A stretch of 64,000 nucleotides of DNA from Pseudomonas sp. Z8(2022). GTDB lineage: Bacteria; Pseudomonadota; Gammaproteobacteria; Pseudomonadales; Pseudomonadaceae. Shown piece after piece: positions 1 through 8,399 of this stretch. The notes beneath the pieces are model-generated. The model worked only from the letters and a program-made list of their open reading frames with translations, searched no databases and had not been told where the DNA came from. The stretch covers positions 2,790,001 through 2,854,000 of the forward strand of contig NZ_CP107549.1 in assembly GCF_025837155.1 (NCBI RefSeq). Direction: 5' to 3'. The translations under genes and the position numbers were made by a program. The number at the start of each line of letters is the position of its first letter. The stretch's first letter is position 1.

Positions 1-319
1 GCTCCTCACGGAACAGGTAGCCAACGAAACCGCTGCAATCGAAACCGGACTGCACCGAAGTGCCGCCGTAACGATAACGCGTACCGATCAGCGAACGCCC
101 GAGATCGAGCAGGCTGTCGGCCAGTTGCGGCATTTCGTAGGGTTTATCGTCGATCAGCGCGTTGACTTCATCAGCAGCAGCCTCGGCCTGATGAGAGAAC
201 GTACTATCAACGGGGTCGATCCTGGTTTCACTGACCTGCGGCTGCGGCGAATGGCCGGCGCAGGCAGCGAGAAAGACCGTCAGTGCAAGAGGCACGAGGG
301 GTGCGAAGCGTTTTAGCAT
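1..319 (-). CDS. NlpC/P60-family lipoprotein, C-terminal part outside window
   Basis: Likely outer-membrane-anchored cell-wall hydrolase of the NlpC/P60 cysteine-peptidase family. Read on the minus strand from the ATG at 317-319, it begins with MLKRFAPL, a hydrophobic stretch and the lipobox LAAC, so it should be lipidated at Cys21. After a low-complexity linker comes the start of the catalytic domain: RYRYGGTS followed by FDCSGFV, which holds the expected nucleophile Cys. The reading frame stays open to base 1, so the His and third polar residue of the active site lie outside the window. The substrate (usually gamma-D-Glu-diaminopimelate links in peptidoglycan) is inferred from the family. 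The 148-base gap to moeA holds its promoter region. Confidence 0.85.
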   Translation of the reverse strand, partial: MLKRFAPLVPLALTVFLAACAGHSPQPQVSETRIDPVDSTFSHQAEAAADEVNALIDDKPYEMPQLADSLLDLGRSLIGTRYRYGGTSVQSGFDCSGFVGYLFREE

Positions 320-467
320 GGGCACGACCGTGTCGGTTGAATTTATAAGTCGGCGACTATGCCCTCTATAGTGTCCATTTGCAAATTCTATCGTCAGAAA
401 TGTGACCAAGTGGTCTCAGCATGCCATCTAACGCGCCCAGCCATCTGTAAGCCGGGCGCCTGATTCT

Positions 468-1682
468 TCAGCCAAGAATCTCGCTCAAGGGAATGAAACG
501 CAGCGTATCCCCTTCGGCCAGTGTGCTGCCCTCCATCACCTCAGCCAGTCCTTCGGCCCAGGCGGCGCTTCGCAGAACGCCAGAACTCTGATTGGCATAA
601 GGCACCGCACGACCATTTTCCAGACGTGCACGCAGGTACTCACGACGCATGCCCGGTTTTCCCCAGCTGAAACCCGCGGGCACCGCGAAACCCAGGGGTT
701 CGACCCGCTGCACGCCGAGGCGGCGCAGCATATAGGGGCGCGCCAGCAAACCGAAGGTGACCAGTGTCGAGGCCGGATTGCCCGGCAGACCTATCACCGG
801 CACGCCCTGGTAATGACCGAAAGTCAGTGGCTTGCCCGGCTTGATCGCCAGCTTCCACAACGCCAGCTCACCCGCCTCACGCAGGGCCAGGCCGAGATAG
901 TCCGCCTCCCCCACCGAAACACCGCCCGTGGAAAGAATCAGATCCACCTCGCCCAGAGTGCCCAGCGCTTCCCGGGTGCGCTGCAGGTCGTCGGGCAAGA
1001 TGCCCGCATCCACCACGGCGCAGCCCAGACGTTGCAGCCAGGCGATCAGCAAACGCCGGTTGCTGTTATAGATCTGCCCCGGACCGAGCGCCTGCCCCGG
1101 TTCTACTAGCTCATCGCCAGTGGACAACACGGCAACGCGCAGACGCCGGCGTACCGACAACCGCGCGGCGCCCAGGGATGCGGCCAACCCCAGCTCGACA
1201 GGCCCAAGGCGCGTACCGGCTGGCAGTACGCAGTCCCCCATGCGGGTTTCCTGACCCTGGGCGCGAACATTCTGCCCGGCTTTCAGCCGCTCGCGGAAAT
1301 GCACGCATCCCGCCTCATCAACCTCGACGTTCTCCTGCATCTCCACGGTATCGGCGCCTTCAGGCAGCGGCGCTCCGGTGAAAATGCGCGCGCAGGTTCC
1401 CGGCTCCAACGGCACGGGCGCAGCGCCGGCCTGAATGCGCTGACTGACGGGCAACGGCTGGCCGCTCCAGTCAGCCAGGCGCAGGGCGTAGCCGTCCATG
1501 GCGCTGTTGGCCCATGGCGGCAGATCCAGCGCCGCGATCAGCGGCTCGGCCAGCACCCGGCCATCGGCCTCGGCCAGCACGACCTGCTCGGTCTGCTCGA
1601 CGGGAGCCGCGTCGGCCAATGCCAGCAGACGCTCCAGCGCCGCCTCCATGGGCAGCAGGCCGGGATGATCGCAACAGCTCAT
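468..1682 (-). CDS. moeA: molybdopterin molybdenumtransferase MoeA
   Basis: Inserts molybdate into adenylylated molybdopterin, the last common step of molybdenum cofactor synthesis, in the cytoplasm. About 404 aa, normal for the family. Visible are the MoeA N-terminal domain with PPWANSAMDGYA, the MoCF-binding domain with LSTGGVSVGEADY and GLPGNPAS, and a C-terminal beta domain. I chose the ATG at 1680-1682 ([10 protein letters not shown]) because it overlaps the moaB stop as ATGA, typical of translational coupling. An in-frame ATG 15 bases upstream would sit inside moaB. It forms an operon with moaB, and mobA is divergent. A GCGCCC/GGGCGC inverted repeat follows at about 430-463 without a clear T tract. 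Confidence 0.95.
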   Translation of the reverse strand: MSCCDHPGLLPMEAALERLLALADAAPVEQTEQVVLAEADGRVLAEPLIAALDLPPWANSAMDGYALRLADWSGQPLPVSQRIQAGAAPVPLEPGTCARIFTGAPLPEGADTVEMQENVEVDEAGCVHFRERLKAGQNVRAQGQETRMGDCVLPAGTRLGPVELGLAASLGAARLSVRRRLRVAVLSTGDELVEPGQALGPGQIYNSNRRLLIAWLQRLGCAVVDAGILPDDLQRTREALGTLGEVDLILSTGGVSVGEADYLGLALREAGELALWKLAIKPGKPLTFGHYQGVPVIGLPGNPASTLVTFGLLARPYMLRRLGVQRVEPLGFAVPAGFSWGKPGMRREYLRARLENGRAVPYANQSSGVLRSAAWAEGLAEVMEGSTLAEGDTLRFIPLSEILG

Positions 1683-2218
1683 CCGCGCGACTCGCACGCG
1701 CCCACCGATTTGAGGTGCGGCACGAAGTTGCAGGGACGATGCCGTGCATCCAGCTGTTCAGCGAGAATCCCGTCCCAGGCAGTGCGGCAGGCGTTGGTCG
1801 AGCCTGGCAGGCAGCACACCAGCGTGCCATTGGCCAAACCGGCCAGTGCGCGCGACTGAATGGTCGAGGTGCCGATATCGGTTACGGATATCTGCCGGAA
1901 CAGCTCGCCAAAACCGTCGACCTGCTTGTCCAGCAGGCAGGCAACCGCTTCCGGTGTGCTGTCGCGCCCGGTGAAACCGGTACCGCCGGTAATCACCACG
2001 ACCTGCACCTGATCCTCGGCAATCCAGGTCGCGACCTGGGCGCGGATCTTGTACAGATCATCCTTGAGCAGTACACGGACAGCCAACTGGTGGCCGGCAG
2101 CGGTCAGGCGATCGACCAGCAATTGGCCCGAGGTATCGGTCTCCAGCGTACGCGTGTCGCTGACGGTCAGCACGGCGATGTTCAGCGGCACGAAAACCGC
2201 ATCGGCCTTGTGGTTCAT
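1679..2218 (-). CDS. moaB: molybdenum cofactor biosynthesis protein MoaB
   Basis: MoaB/MogA-fold protein of the molybdopterin pathway, which adenylates molybdopterin or has a related supporting role. The product is 179 aa from the ATG at 2218 (MNHKADAVF). An ATG at 2227 is in frame, but it overlaps the GGA that serves as ribosome binding site for the 2218 start, so I prefer 2218. Family motifs are [13 protein letters not shown] near the N terminus and [18 protein letters not shown] in the middle, the nucleotide/pterin-binding loop. The end overlaps moeA by 4 bases. The promoter must lie in the 68-base gap shared with the divergent mobA. Confidence 0.94.
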   Translation of the reverse strand: MNHKADAVFVPLNIAVLTVSDTRTLETDTSGQLLVDRLTAAGHQLAVRVLLKDDLYKIRAQVATWIAEDQVQVVVITGGTGFTGRDSTPEAVACLLDKQVDGFGELFRQISVTDIGTSTIQSRALAGLANGTLVCCLPGSTNACRTAWDGILAEQLDARHRPCNFVPHLKSVGACESRG

Positions 2219-2286
2219 GGCAGGCATCCAATTGGGAGAGAATGGGCGCTGTTATATCACACAGCCTGACGTCGGAGACCGCCCAG

Positions 2287-2877
2287 ATGCCTGCACCAGC
2301 CCCCTCCCTCCCCTGCTCGGTGTTACTGCTTTCCGGCGGTCGAGGCCAGCGTATGGGCGGGCAGGACAAGGGGCTCATCGAATGGCGCGGCTGCCCCCTG
2401 ATCACCTGGCTGCATGACCTGACCAGGCCGCTGAGCGATGACCTGATCATCTCCTGCAATCGTAACAGCGAGCGTTACGCCCTCTACGCCGACCAGCTGG
2501 TAGCCGACGAGGATAGGGATTTTCAGGGCCCACTGGCCGGCATTCGCGCCGGAATGGCTGTAGCGCGCCATGAGCAGATGCTGGTGCTGCCCTGCGACGC
2601 CCCGCTGGTGGACCGCGCACTGATCGAATCGCTACTCGCCCACGCAGGCGACCGGCCTGTAGTGATTCGCCAGGGCGACTATTGGCAGCCGCTGTTCTGC
2701 CTGCTGCCGACCCGCTTGAAGGATGATCTGGAGCAGGCCTGGCAGGCCGGCGAACGCAGCCCACAACGCTGGTTCGCCAGGCTGTCGCCGATTGCCGTTG
2801 TTTGCCCGATGGAAGATGAACGGCTGGCCAACCTCAACACCCCTGAAACGCTGGCGCAAAGTACGCCCGCCAGCTGA
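2287..2877 (+). CDS. mobA: molybdenum cofactor guanylyltransferase MobA
   Basis: Transfers GMP from GTP to Mo-molybdopterin, making the MGD form used by DMSO-reductase-family enzymes such as nitrate reductase and formate dehydrogenase. About 196 aa. The nucleotidyltransferase signature [16 protein letters not shown] is near the N terminus, with the metal-binding region LPCDAPLV about 95 residues in. I chose the ATG at 2287 (MPAPAPSL), which follows a GGAGA site. An in-frame ATG at 2242 would place the start in the moaB promoter region. The same moeA-moaB-mobA grouping next to a small lipoprotein and tRNA-Pro occurs in P. aeruginosa (recalled synteny). Confidence 0.95.
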   Translation: MPAPAPSLPCSVLLLSGGRGQRMGGQDKGLIEWRGCPLITWLHDLTRPLSDDLIISCNRNSERYALYADQLVADEDRDFQGPLAGIRAGMAVARHEQMLVLPCDAPLVDRALIESLLAHAGDRPVVIRQGDYWQPLFCLLPTRLKDDLEQAWQAGERSPQRWFARLSPIAVVCPMEDERLANLNTPETLAQSTPAS

Positions 2878-2958
2878 GGCAGAACGGCCGCTGCGGAACT
2901 CATACAGGAGTTTTACGTCAGAACGTAGGCACCCCATTTGTACGCAAGGAGACAAACC

Positions 2959-3180
2959 ATGACCAAAAGGATCATCCCCGCCCTGCTGATGACTCTCGGC
3001 TTCGCTGTACTGGCTGGCTGCTCCACGCCATCGGTGATCACGCTGAACGACGGGCGCGAGATCCAGACCGTGGACAAGCCCAAGTTCGATGAAGAGTCCG
3101 GCTTCTACGAATTCGAGCAACTCGACGGCAAGCGCGCCACGATCAACAAGGATCAGGTGCAGACCGTCAAGGAACTCTGA
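2959..3180 (+). CDS. YgdI/YgdR-family small lipoprotein
   Basis: A 73-aa lipoprotein of the YgdI/YgdR (DUF903) family, whose function is unknown. The N terminus MTKRIIPALLM, a hydrophobic core and the lipobox LAGC show lipidation and export. The mature part is one small SH3-like beta domain with the family pattern VITLNDGREIQT and DGKRATINKDQV. The start at 2959 follows AAGGAG at good spacing. It is single-copy between mobA and the tRNA-Pro gene, with an 81-base gap to mobA that could hold its own promoter. Confidence 0.9.
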   Translation: MTKRIIPALLMTLGFAVLAGCSTPSVITLNDGREIQTVDKPKFDEESGFYEFEQLDGKRATINKDQVQTVKEL

Positions 3181-3271
3181 GGCGAGAACCCGAGGCATCG
3201 CCGAAGGACGCCGAGCTTGCGCCGGCCGCATAAAAGGACGAACGGCCTGCAGATTTTTTCAGGCTAACCCC

Positions 3272-3299
3272 TTGTGCGGTAAAAGTTTTTCGGTAGAAT
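3272..3299 (+). promoter_or_regulatory. sigma-70 promoter of tRNA-Pro
   Basis: TTGTGC (3272-3277) and TAGAAT (3294-3299) are separated by 16 bases and end 10 bases before the tRNA. This fits a strong stable-RNA promoter with a short leader. Confidence 0.6.
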
Positions 3300-3309
3300 A
3301 CGCCTCATT

Positions 3310-3386
3310 CGGAGTGTAGCGCAGCTTGGTAGCGCGTCTCGTTCGGGACGAGAAGGTCGCAGGTTCGAATCCTGTCTCTCCGACCA
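3310..3386 (+). tRNA. tRNA-Pro (anticodon CGG)
   Basis: A 77-base cloverleaf with encoded CCA. The anticodon stem TCTCG/CGAGA encloses the loop TTCGGGA, giving anticodon CGG for proline CCG codons. The T arm has the usual TTCGAAT loop. The acceptor stem starts CGGAGTG and pairs with CTCTCCG, with one T-T mismatch at position 6. A strong terminator follows directly. Confidence 0.95.
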
Positions 3387-3390
3387 AATC

Positions 3391-3420
3391 AAAAAACCCG
3401 CCCTAACCGGCGGGTTTTTT
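3391..3420 (+). terminator. rho-independent terminator after tRNA-Pro
   Basis: CCCGCC and GGCGGG arms are flanked by A6 and T6, so the structure works in both directions. It can serve tRNA-Pro on the plus strand and the convergent glutaredoxin-like gene on the minus strand. Confidence 0.9.
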
Positions 3421-3448
3421 ATTGCCTGCAATTTATCGGTGCCGCCTT

Positions 3449-3685
3449 TCAGCTGAGAAAGGCCACCACCTGATCGGCATCGAACGGCCAGTTCAGCTCA
3501 CTGCCGGTGTCGCAACGACGCAGCACCGGAATGCGCAAACCGTAGTGATCGACCATGCCTTCGTGCTCGGCAATGTCGATCAGCTCGACCAGCAAGCCAT
3601 TCTCGACGAAGGGCATCAACAGCGCCTCGGCCACCTCGCAGAGATGGCAGCCCAGGGTTCCGAAAAGTTGGCATTCAGGGGTCAT
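3449..3685 (-). CDS. glutaredoxin-like protein (DUF836 type)
   Basis: A 78-aa cytoplasmic protein with a thioredoxin/glutaredoxin fold. The redox motif CHLC is at residues 13-16, followed by a helix, then the cis-proline segment RIPVLRR that is typical of the fold. It resembles the small DUF836 glutaredoxin-like group. The thiol partner is unknown. It is separated from the DUF5610 gene by about 50 bases and may be read from the same direction, and it ends against the bidirectional terminator of tRNA-Pro. Confidence 0.85.
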   Translation of the reverse strand: MTPECQLFGTLGCHLCEVAEALLMPFVENGLLVELIDIAEHEGMVDHYGLRIPVLRRCDTGSELNWPFDADQVVAFLS

Positions 3686-3734
3686 GTGCGCACCTCTCTG
3701 TCAGCGAGGTGCGCAGTTTAACACCGGGCGGAGA

Positions 3735-4865
3735 TCAGCTCGCGTCGCTTGCCTGGGCGGCGAGCAGAGACTGCAGGCCATCCAGCAGGCTGCGGTTGAG
3801 ACTGTCGGCCTTGTCCAGACGCGCCTGGTCGAAACGCTCGTCGAGCGAGAAGCCGCCCTTGAGCAGATCCTTGAGCAGGCCACCCGCATCCTGGGTCAGC
3901 TCACCGGCACTGCGTAGCGCATCGAGCAGACCCTGGGCATAGTCCTGGAGATCGCTGTTGACCGCACTTGCACCCTGCCCGGCCACAGCACCGTAGGCAT
4001 CGGTAGCCTGGCGTACGCTGGTCTGGGTCAGCCGCAGGGACATCGACGCCAGTTGCTCGCTGTCCATCTCCAGCGCCATGGCGCGGTCGAAGGCGCCGGC
4101 CAGATCACCGGCATAGAACTTGTCGGAAAGGTCCTGAACCTGGCTGAAGAGTTTCTCCAGCGCCTTGATCTCGTCAGCGTCCAGCTCGCCTTCGACAGAC
4201 ACTTGCCAGCCGCCGATACGCATGCTGCCGGACTGACTGCTGGCGGCCACGCTGGTGGACTTGCCATCGCCGGAGGCGGCGAAGCTGCTCTGCGACCAGC
4301 TGGCCGAAGCCTGAGCCACGGAAATACGCAGTCGGTCGCCATCGCGAGTGGTAATGGACAGATCGAAGGTCTCCGCCAATGCGCTGAAGCGCTCGCTGTA
4401 GCCTGCCACCGCGACCTTGTCCGAGGCGCTCGGGACGGCACTGCCAAAGCGCTTGTCGAGATCACCGAGGCCATCTTGGATACGCTTGTAGGTGTCATCG
4501 ATATCGCCTGCCACCTGGCCTTTGAGCACACCCATGCCATCGAGGATCTTGCGCGCTTCGGCGAAGCCCTTCTCCACACCTTCACGCGCCTGACTCAGCA
4601 GCTTGTCCAGCTTGGCCGGGTCAGCACCGGCTGCCGCCTCGCTCTGCAGGCGCTGCTCGATGAAACCGAGAATCCGCCCGGCAACCTTTTCAGGGGTGAA
4701 GTCGTCACGCGAGCCGGAAAGCGAACCCGGCGGCACGCCCAGTTTCTCGGCGAGGCGATTGGCCAGAACGGCCTGCGCATCGGCGGCATTGTTGCGCGCG
4801 GCAATGGACTGGCCGGCTTGCGCGGCACGGGACGCGGCGGAATTGAGTGAGCTCAGAGGATTCAT
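3735..4865 (-). CDS. DUF5610 domain protein, function unknown
   Basis: A 376-aa protein rich in Ala, Ser, Asp and Gln with no signal peptide or membrane segment. The N-terminal third (residues 35-130) matches what I know as the DUF5610 domain, with the pattern FTPEKVAGRILGFIEQRLQ. The remainder is predicted mostly helical, with a beta stretch around residues 170-230 (SITTRDGDRLRISVA, MRIGGWQVSVEGELD). Similar proteins are annotated as hypothetical in many pseudomonads. No function can be assigned from context: the neighbours are a glutaredoxin-like gene and a porin. Confidence 0.7.
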   Translation of the reverse strand: MNPLSSLNSAASRAAQAGQSIAARNNAADAQAVLANRLAEKLGVPPGSLSGSRDDFTPEKVAGRILGFIEQRLQSEAAAGADPAKLDKLLSQAREGVEKGFAEARKILDGMGVLKGQVAGDIDDTYKRIQDGLGDLDKRFGSAVPSASDKVAVAGYSERFSALAETFDLSITTRDGDRLRISVAQASASWSQSSFAASGDGKSTSVAASSQSGSMRIGGWQVSVEGELDADEIKALEKLFSQVQDLSDKFYAGDLAGAFDRAMALEMDSEQLASMSLRLTQTSVRQATDAYGAVAGQGASAVNSDLQDYAQGLLDALRSAGELTQDAGGLLKDLLKGGFSLDERFDQARLDKADSLNRSLLDGLQSLLAAQASDAS

Positions 4866-5181
4866 GACGGGTACCTGAACAGGTTATCTGCCGAATTTAA
4901 CGACCGCCCAAGAGCAAGCTTTAGCTTTTATCGACCAACGGTTGCCGATTCTTCCGGCCTCGATTGCCTGCGAATACGTTTTTCTGATCAGCGGCACCGC
5001 CATGAAAAGCCCCGACAGGCACGACTTAGAGCCTGCGCCCGTCCGGCCCTGATTTGCCGCGACTGGCGGCCAGACTAAAGTCTTACAGTCGACTCGTTAT
5101 CCAGATGCTTTATTTCATCGCGCCGTAACTGGCCGGTCACATTGTGTCCGGCCTGACAATAACAACGAGGAGACAACAATA
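4866..5181. other. 316-base intergenic region, porin leader
   Basis: Divergent promoter region of the DUF5610 gene and the OprD-family porin. It holds the inverted repeat GGCCGG/CCGGCC at 5131-5153, just upstream of two Crc/Hfq-type motifs around the porin ribosome binding site. I found no ORF or small RNA that I could support. Confidence 0.5.
5131..5153 (+). promoter_or_regulatory. inverted repeat in porin leader
   Basis: GGCCGG and CCGGCC arms are separated by 11 bases and end about 28 bases before the porin start codon. It could be an mRNA hairpin or a protein operator. There is no T tract, so it is not a typical terminator. Confidence 0.4.
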
Positions 5182-5182
5182 A
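5158..5182 (+). promoter_or_regulatory. two Crc/Hfq catabolite-activity motifs
   Basis: Two exact matches to AANAANAA flank the Shine-Dalgarno GAGGAG: AATAACAA at 5158-5165 and AACAATAA at 5175-5182, the second ending on the A of the start codon. In Pseudomonas such A-rich sites bind Hfq with Crc and block translation when preferred carbon sources are present. This suggests catabolite control of the porin. Confidence 0.6.
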
Positions 5183-6429
5183 TGAGCAAGACTCCCCTCG
5201 CCCGCGCCGTGGCCCTCGCCACGCTGGGCGCCAGCCTGACGCTGCCATCCCTGGCACAGGCTGACTTCATCGGCGACAGCAAAGCCACTCTGGAACTGCG
5301 CAACTTCTACATGAATCGCGATCTGCGCGACACGGGCGTCGCTCAGTCAAAACGCGAGGAATGGGCACAGGGCTTCATCCTCAAGGCTGAATCCGGTTTC
5401 ACCGAGGGTACCGTCGGGTTTGGTCTGGACGCCTATGCCGGCCTGGGGCTGAAGCTTGATTCGTCCGACGAACGTGCAGGCACCGGCCTGCTGCCCAACG
5501 GTTTCGGCGACGAGGGGCCGGACGAATATTCGGAGTTCAGCGGGGCAGTCAAGGCACGTATATCCAAGACCGTCGCCAAGGTGGGCGGGCTGATGCCCAA
5601 GCTGCCCATCGTTTCCGCCGGTGACTCGCGCCTGCTGCCGCAGGTTTTCACCGGCGGCATGATCACCTCGCAGGAGATCGACGGCCTGACCCTAAATGGC
5701 GGTCAGCTGCGTGAGGTGAACCAGCGAAACTCTACTGATAGGGAGGATATCCTCGTCACCAACTATCCCGGCGTTGCAAGTGACCGTTACAACTTTGCGG
5801 GCGGCGACTACAAATTCAACGGCGGCAATACCACTGTCGGCCTGTGGTACGGCGAGCTGGACGATATCTACGACCAGAAGCTGTACAACCTGATCCACGT
5901 GCAGCCGATCGGCGACTGGAAGCTGGGGGCCAATCTGGCCTACTTCGACTCCCAGGACAACGGCCGCAAACTTGGTGGCAAGCTGGACAACGACCTGACG
6001 TCGGTGAACCTCTGGGCGGGCATCGGCGCGCACACTTTCCGCCTCGGCTATCAGAGGGTCAGCGGGGACGGCGCATTCCCCTTCCTGAGTGAAACCGATC
6101 CCTATATCGTCAACTATATCCAGATCCTCGACTTTACCCGCGCGGACGAGAAATCTTGGCAAGCACGCTATGACGTCAACTTCGCCAGCTATGGCATTCC
6201 CGGGCTGACGGCCTTCGTACGCTACGTCACCGGCGACGGCTTCGACGGCGTAGGCGGCACGAGCGGCAAGGAATGGGAACGCGATGTGGATATCAGCTAC
6301 ATCATCCAGGAAGGCCCGCTGAAAAACCTCGGCGTGCGCTGGCGTAACGCGATGGTGCGCTCGAACGCGACTATCGGTGACCTGGACGAGAACCGCCTGA
6401 TCGTCAGCTACACCATCCCACTGATGTAA
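5182..6429 (+). CDS. OprD-family outer membrane porin
   Basis: A substrate-specific 18-strand porin of the OprD family, about 415 aa, taking up small carboxylates or amino acids across the outer membrane. Residues 1-27 are a Sec signal peptide ending in AQA. The mature N terminus (FIGDSKATLELRNFYMNRDLRD) is the classic OprD opening, and the protein ends in the aromatic/hydrophobic strand LIVSYTIPLM. Beta-strand alternation and internal motifs (WAQGFILKAESG, DSRLLPQVF) agree. The substrate cannot be read from sequence, and no catabolic operon is adjacent. The start follows a GAGGAG site flanked by two Crc/Hfq motifs. A good terminator follows at 6446. Confidence 0.93.
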   Translation: MSKTPLARAVALATLGASLTLPSLAQADFIGDSKATLELRNFYMNRDLRDTGVAQSKREEWAQGFILKAESGFTEGTVGFGLDAYAGLGLKLDSSDERAGTGLLPNGFGDEGPDEYSEFSGAVKARISKTVAKVGGLMPKLPIVSAGDSRLLPQVFTGGMITSQEIDGLTLNGGQLREVNQRNSTDREDILVTNYPGVASDRYNFAGGDYKFNGGNTTVGLWYGELDDIYDQKLYNLIHVQPIGDWKLGANLAYFDSQDNGRKLGGKLDNDLTSVNLWAGIGAHTFRLGYQRVSGDGAFPFLSETDPYIVNYIQILDFTRADEKSWQARYDVNFASYGIPGLTAFVRYVTGDGFDGVGGTSGKEWERDVDISYIIQEGPLKNLGVRWRNAMVRSNATIGDLDENRLIVSYTIPLM

Positions 6430-6445
6430 ACACACCGGTAATACG

Positions 6446-6484
6446 AAAACGCCGCAACGTCCATAAGGGGTTGCGGCGTTTTTT
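6446..6484 (+). terminator. terminator after OprD-family porin
   Basis: AACGCCGCAA and TTGCGGCGTT arms with a 13-base loop, followed by a T run, 17 bases after the porin stop. Confidence 0.9.
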
Positions 6485-6548
6485 GTTTCTCCGCAAACAG
6501 TCGCAGCCACTTCTCGACTAGGCTCTGGTAATTGCGGAGGAAAACTCG

Positions 6549-6821
6549 ATGGATGACTACCAACCCCTCGCCTGCGATCTCTACGACTACCTGGAGATCG
6601 CCTGCATGCACCGCTATCAGCTGGATATCGAACTGGTCGACGGCTCTCACCTGCGGGGCCAGGCCCTGACCACTGAAACCATGGCGAACAAGGGAGAGTT
6701 TCTGCTGGTGCACACGGCCGATGGCCAGCAGCGTCTGCGCATGGATCGCTTGCTGGCAATCACCCCACTGGATGCAGGCGCCAGTTTCGGCCGGGTGCTG
6801 TTAAGCGGCAAGAGCTGCTGA
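6549..6821 (+). CDS. rof: Rof/YaeO-like Rho-binding antiterminator
   Basis: A 90-aa Sm-like small protein resembling E. coli Rof (YaeO), which binds the primary RNA site of Rho and inhibits termination. Shared features are the opening DDYQPLACDLYDYLEIAC, a central beta hairpin with DIELVDGSHLRGQA, and the conserved LRMDRLLAI near residue 75. The start at 6549 has a GGAGGA site about 10 bases upstream. It stands alone between the porin terminator and a convergent gene, so it is probably monocistronic. Function is inferred from the family. Confidence 0.85.
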   Translation: MDDYQPLACDLYDYLEIACMHRYQLDIELVDGSHLRGQALTTETMANKGEFLLVHTADGQQRLRMDRLLAITPLDAGASFGRVLLSGKSC

Positions 6822-6872
6822 ACCGGCGCAGGTGTTGCCACGCACCCCATGCGAACCTGCAGTAACGCGGTG

Positions 6873-7412
6873 TTACCACATCAGATCGTCAGGGATCTGA
6901 TAGGCCGCGTAAGGGTCGTCGGCATCCGGCTCTTCGACATGCGTATTGAGCAGAACGATGCGCGAGGCGTCGCGCTCCTGAATCTTCAACGCTGCCTCAC
7001 GCGGGATGACCTCATAGCCACCGCCATGGCGGACGATGGCCAGCCAGCCGTTGGACAGCTTGTTGCGCACCATGGTGTTGACCGGCAGGCGCTTGACCTT
7101 CTTGTCGTCGACGAAGTTGTAGTAGTCCTCGCCATCGAGCTTGGGCAGGCGTGAACGCTCGATCAGTTGCTTGATCTGCGCGGCACGGGCTTTCTGCTCG
7201 GCTTTTTCCTGCTGCTGGCGGTTCAGCTCCTGGTCACGCGCAGCCTTCTCGGCCTGAGCCTGCAGCGCTGCCTGGCGGGCGCTGTCGTCGAGTTCGGCCT
7301 GGCCCTTGTGCGCCAGACGCTTCTGCTTCTGCTGCTGTTTGCCAACCTGCTTGGCCTGTTTTTCATTGACCAGGCCGGCTTTGAGCAGCTGGTCGCGCAG
7401 GGAAAGACCCAT
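6873..7412 (-). CDS. DUF2058 (YaiL-like) nucleoprotein
   Basis: A 179-aa cytoplasmic protein of the DUF2058 family, related to E. coli YaiL and of unclear function. The N terminus MGLSLRDQLLKAGLVNEKQ is the family hallmark. Residues 30-95 form a very Gln/Lys/Ala-rich predicted coiled coil, and a globular C-terminal part includes YYNFVDDKKVKRLPVN. I chose the ATG at 7412 because the 43 codons upstream have no family similarity. RNA or nucleoid association is sometimes proposed, but nothing here proves it. Confidence 0.85.
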   Translation of the reverse strand: MGLSLRDQLLKAGLVNEKQAKQVGKQQQKQKRLAHKGQAELDDSARQAALQAQAEKAARDQELNRQQQEKAEQKARAAQIKQLIERSRLPKLDGEDYYNFVDDKKVKRLPVNTMVRNKLSNGWLAIVRHGGGYEVIPREAALKIQERDASRIVLLNTHVEEPDADDPYAAYQIPDDLMW

Positions 7413-7556
7413 GAATAAAGATCCCGAACATGATTTTGTTGCGGCAGCGGCGCAGATTCGCGCTGCCAGTCCAAGGCGCCCAGCATAAGGGCTAAGGCGC
7501 AACGGCTCCAGCCCGAAAAGCCGCCACTGGCCCGGTTGCAATCCGGGTAATCGTGC

Positions 7557-8387
7557 TCAGCAAGCGGGAGACTGCTTCTCCAGCTTCTTCGCCTCACCCC
7601 ACAACGCGTCCAGCTCCTCCAGCGAGCAGCTGTCGAGACCACGCCCGGCTTCACGCACGCTTTGTTCGATAAAGCGAAAGCGTCGCTCGAACTTGCCATT
7701 GGCCGCACGCAGCGCAGCTTCCGGGTCGACTTTCAGGTGCCGCGCCAGGTTGGTGACGACGAACAGCAGGTCGCCAATCTCCTCGGCCACCGCCTCGGCA
7801 TCGTTCTCGCTCATGGCTTCGAGTACTTCGTCCAGCTCTTCGCGCACCTTGTCCACCACCGGCAGCGCTTCGGGCCAGTCGAACCCGACCTGGGCCGCAC
7901 GCTTCTGCAGCTTGGCGGCGCGCGAAAGCGCCGGCAGCGCAGTGGGTACGTCGTCGAGCAGGGACAACTGCTCCGGCGCCTTGGCTTTCTCGGCGCGCTC
8001 CTGGGCCTTGAGCTCTTCCCAGCGCTGCTTGACCGCAGCCTCCTCCAGCTTCGCCGCATCGGCAGCGCCGTACAGATCGCCATCGGGAAATACGTGCGGG
8101 TGGCGGCGGATCAGCTTGCGGGTGATGCCATCGACCACCCGGGCAAAGTCGAAACGCCCCTCCTCGCGCGCCAGCTGGCTGTAGTAGACCACCTGAAACA
8201 GCAGGTCGCCCAGCTCGCCCGGCAGGTGATCGAAATCGCCGCGCTCGATGGCGTCGGCGACCTCGTAGGCCTCTTCCAGGGTATAAGGCACGATGCTCGC
8301 GTAGCTTTGCTTGAGGTCCCACGGGCAGCCGTGTTGCGGATCACGCAGGCGCGCCATCAGGTGCAGCAGGTCGTCGAGCTGGTACAT
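7557..8387 (-). CDS. mazG: nucleoside triphosphate pyrophosphohydrolase MazG
   Basis: Hydrolyses (d)NTPs to NMP and PPi and is linked to nutritional stress control in E. coli, where it can lower ppGpp. 276 aa, close to the family length, with two MazG domains. The first has HGCPWDLKQSYASIVPYTLEEAYEVADAI near the N terminus, and the second has the metal-binding EELDEVLEA and AVAEEIGDLLFVVTNLARH near residues 185-220. It starts 12 bases after the relA stop, so the two are probably cotranscribed, the usual relA-mazG arrangement. Confidence 0.95.
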   Translation of the reverse strand: MYQLDDLLHLMARLRDPQHGCPWDLKQSYASIVPYTLEEAYEVADAIERGDFDHLPGELGDLLFQVVYYSQLAREEGRFDFARVVDGITRKLIRRHPHVFPDGDLYGAADAAKLEEAAVKQRWEELKAQERAEKAKAPEQLSLLDDVPTALPALSRAAKLQKRAAQVGFDWPEALPVVDKVREELDEVLEAMSENDAEAVAEEIGDLLFVVTNLARHLKVDPEAALRAANGKFERRFRFIEQSVREAGRGLDSCSLEELDALWGEAKKLEKQSPAC

Positions 8388-8399
8388 GAATACGTCCTG

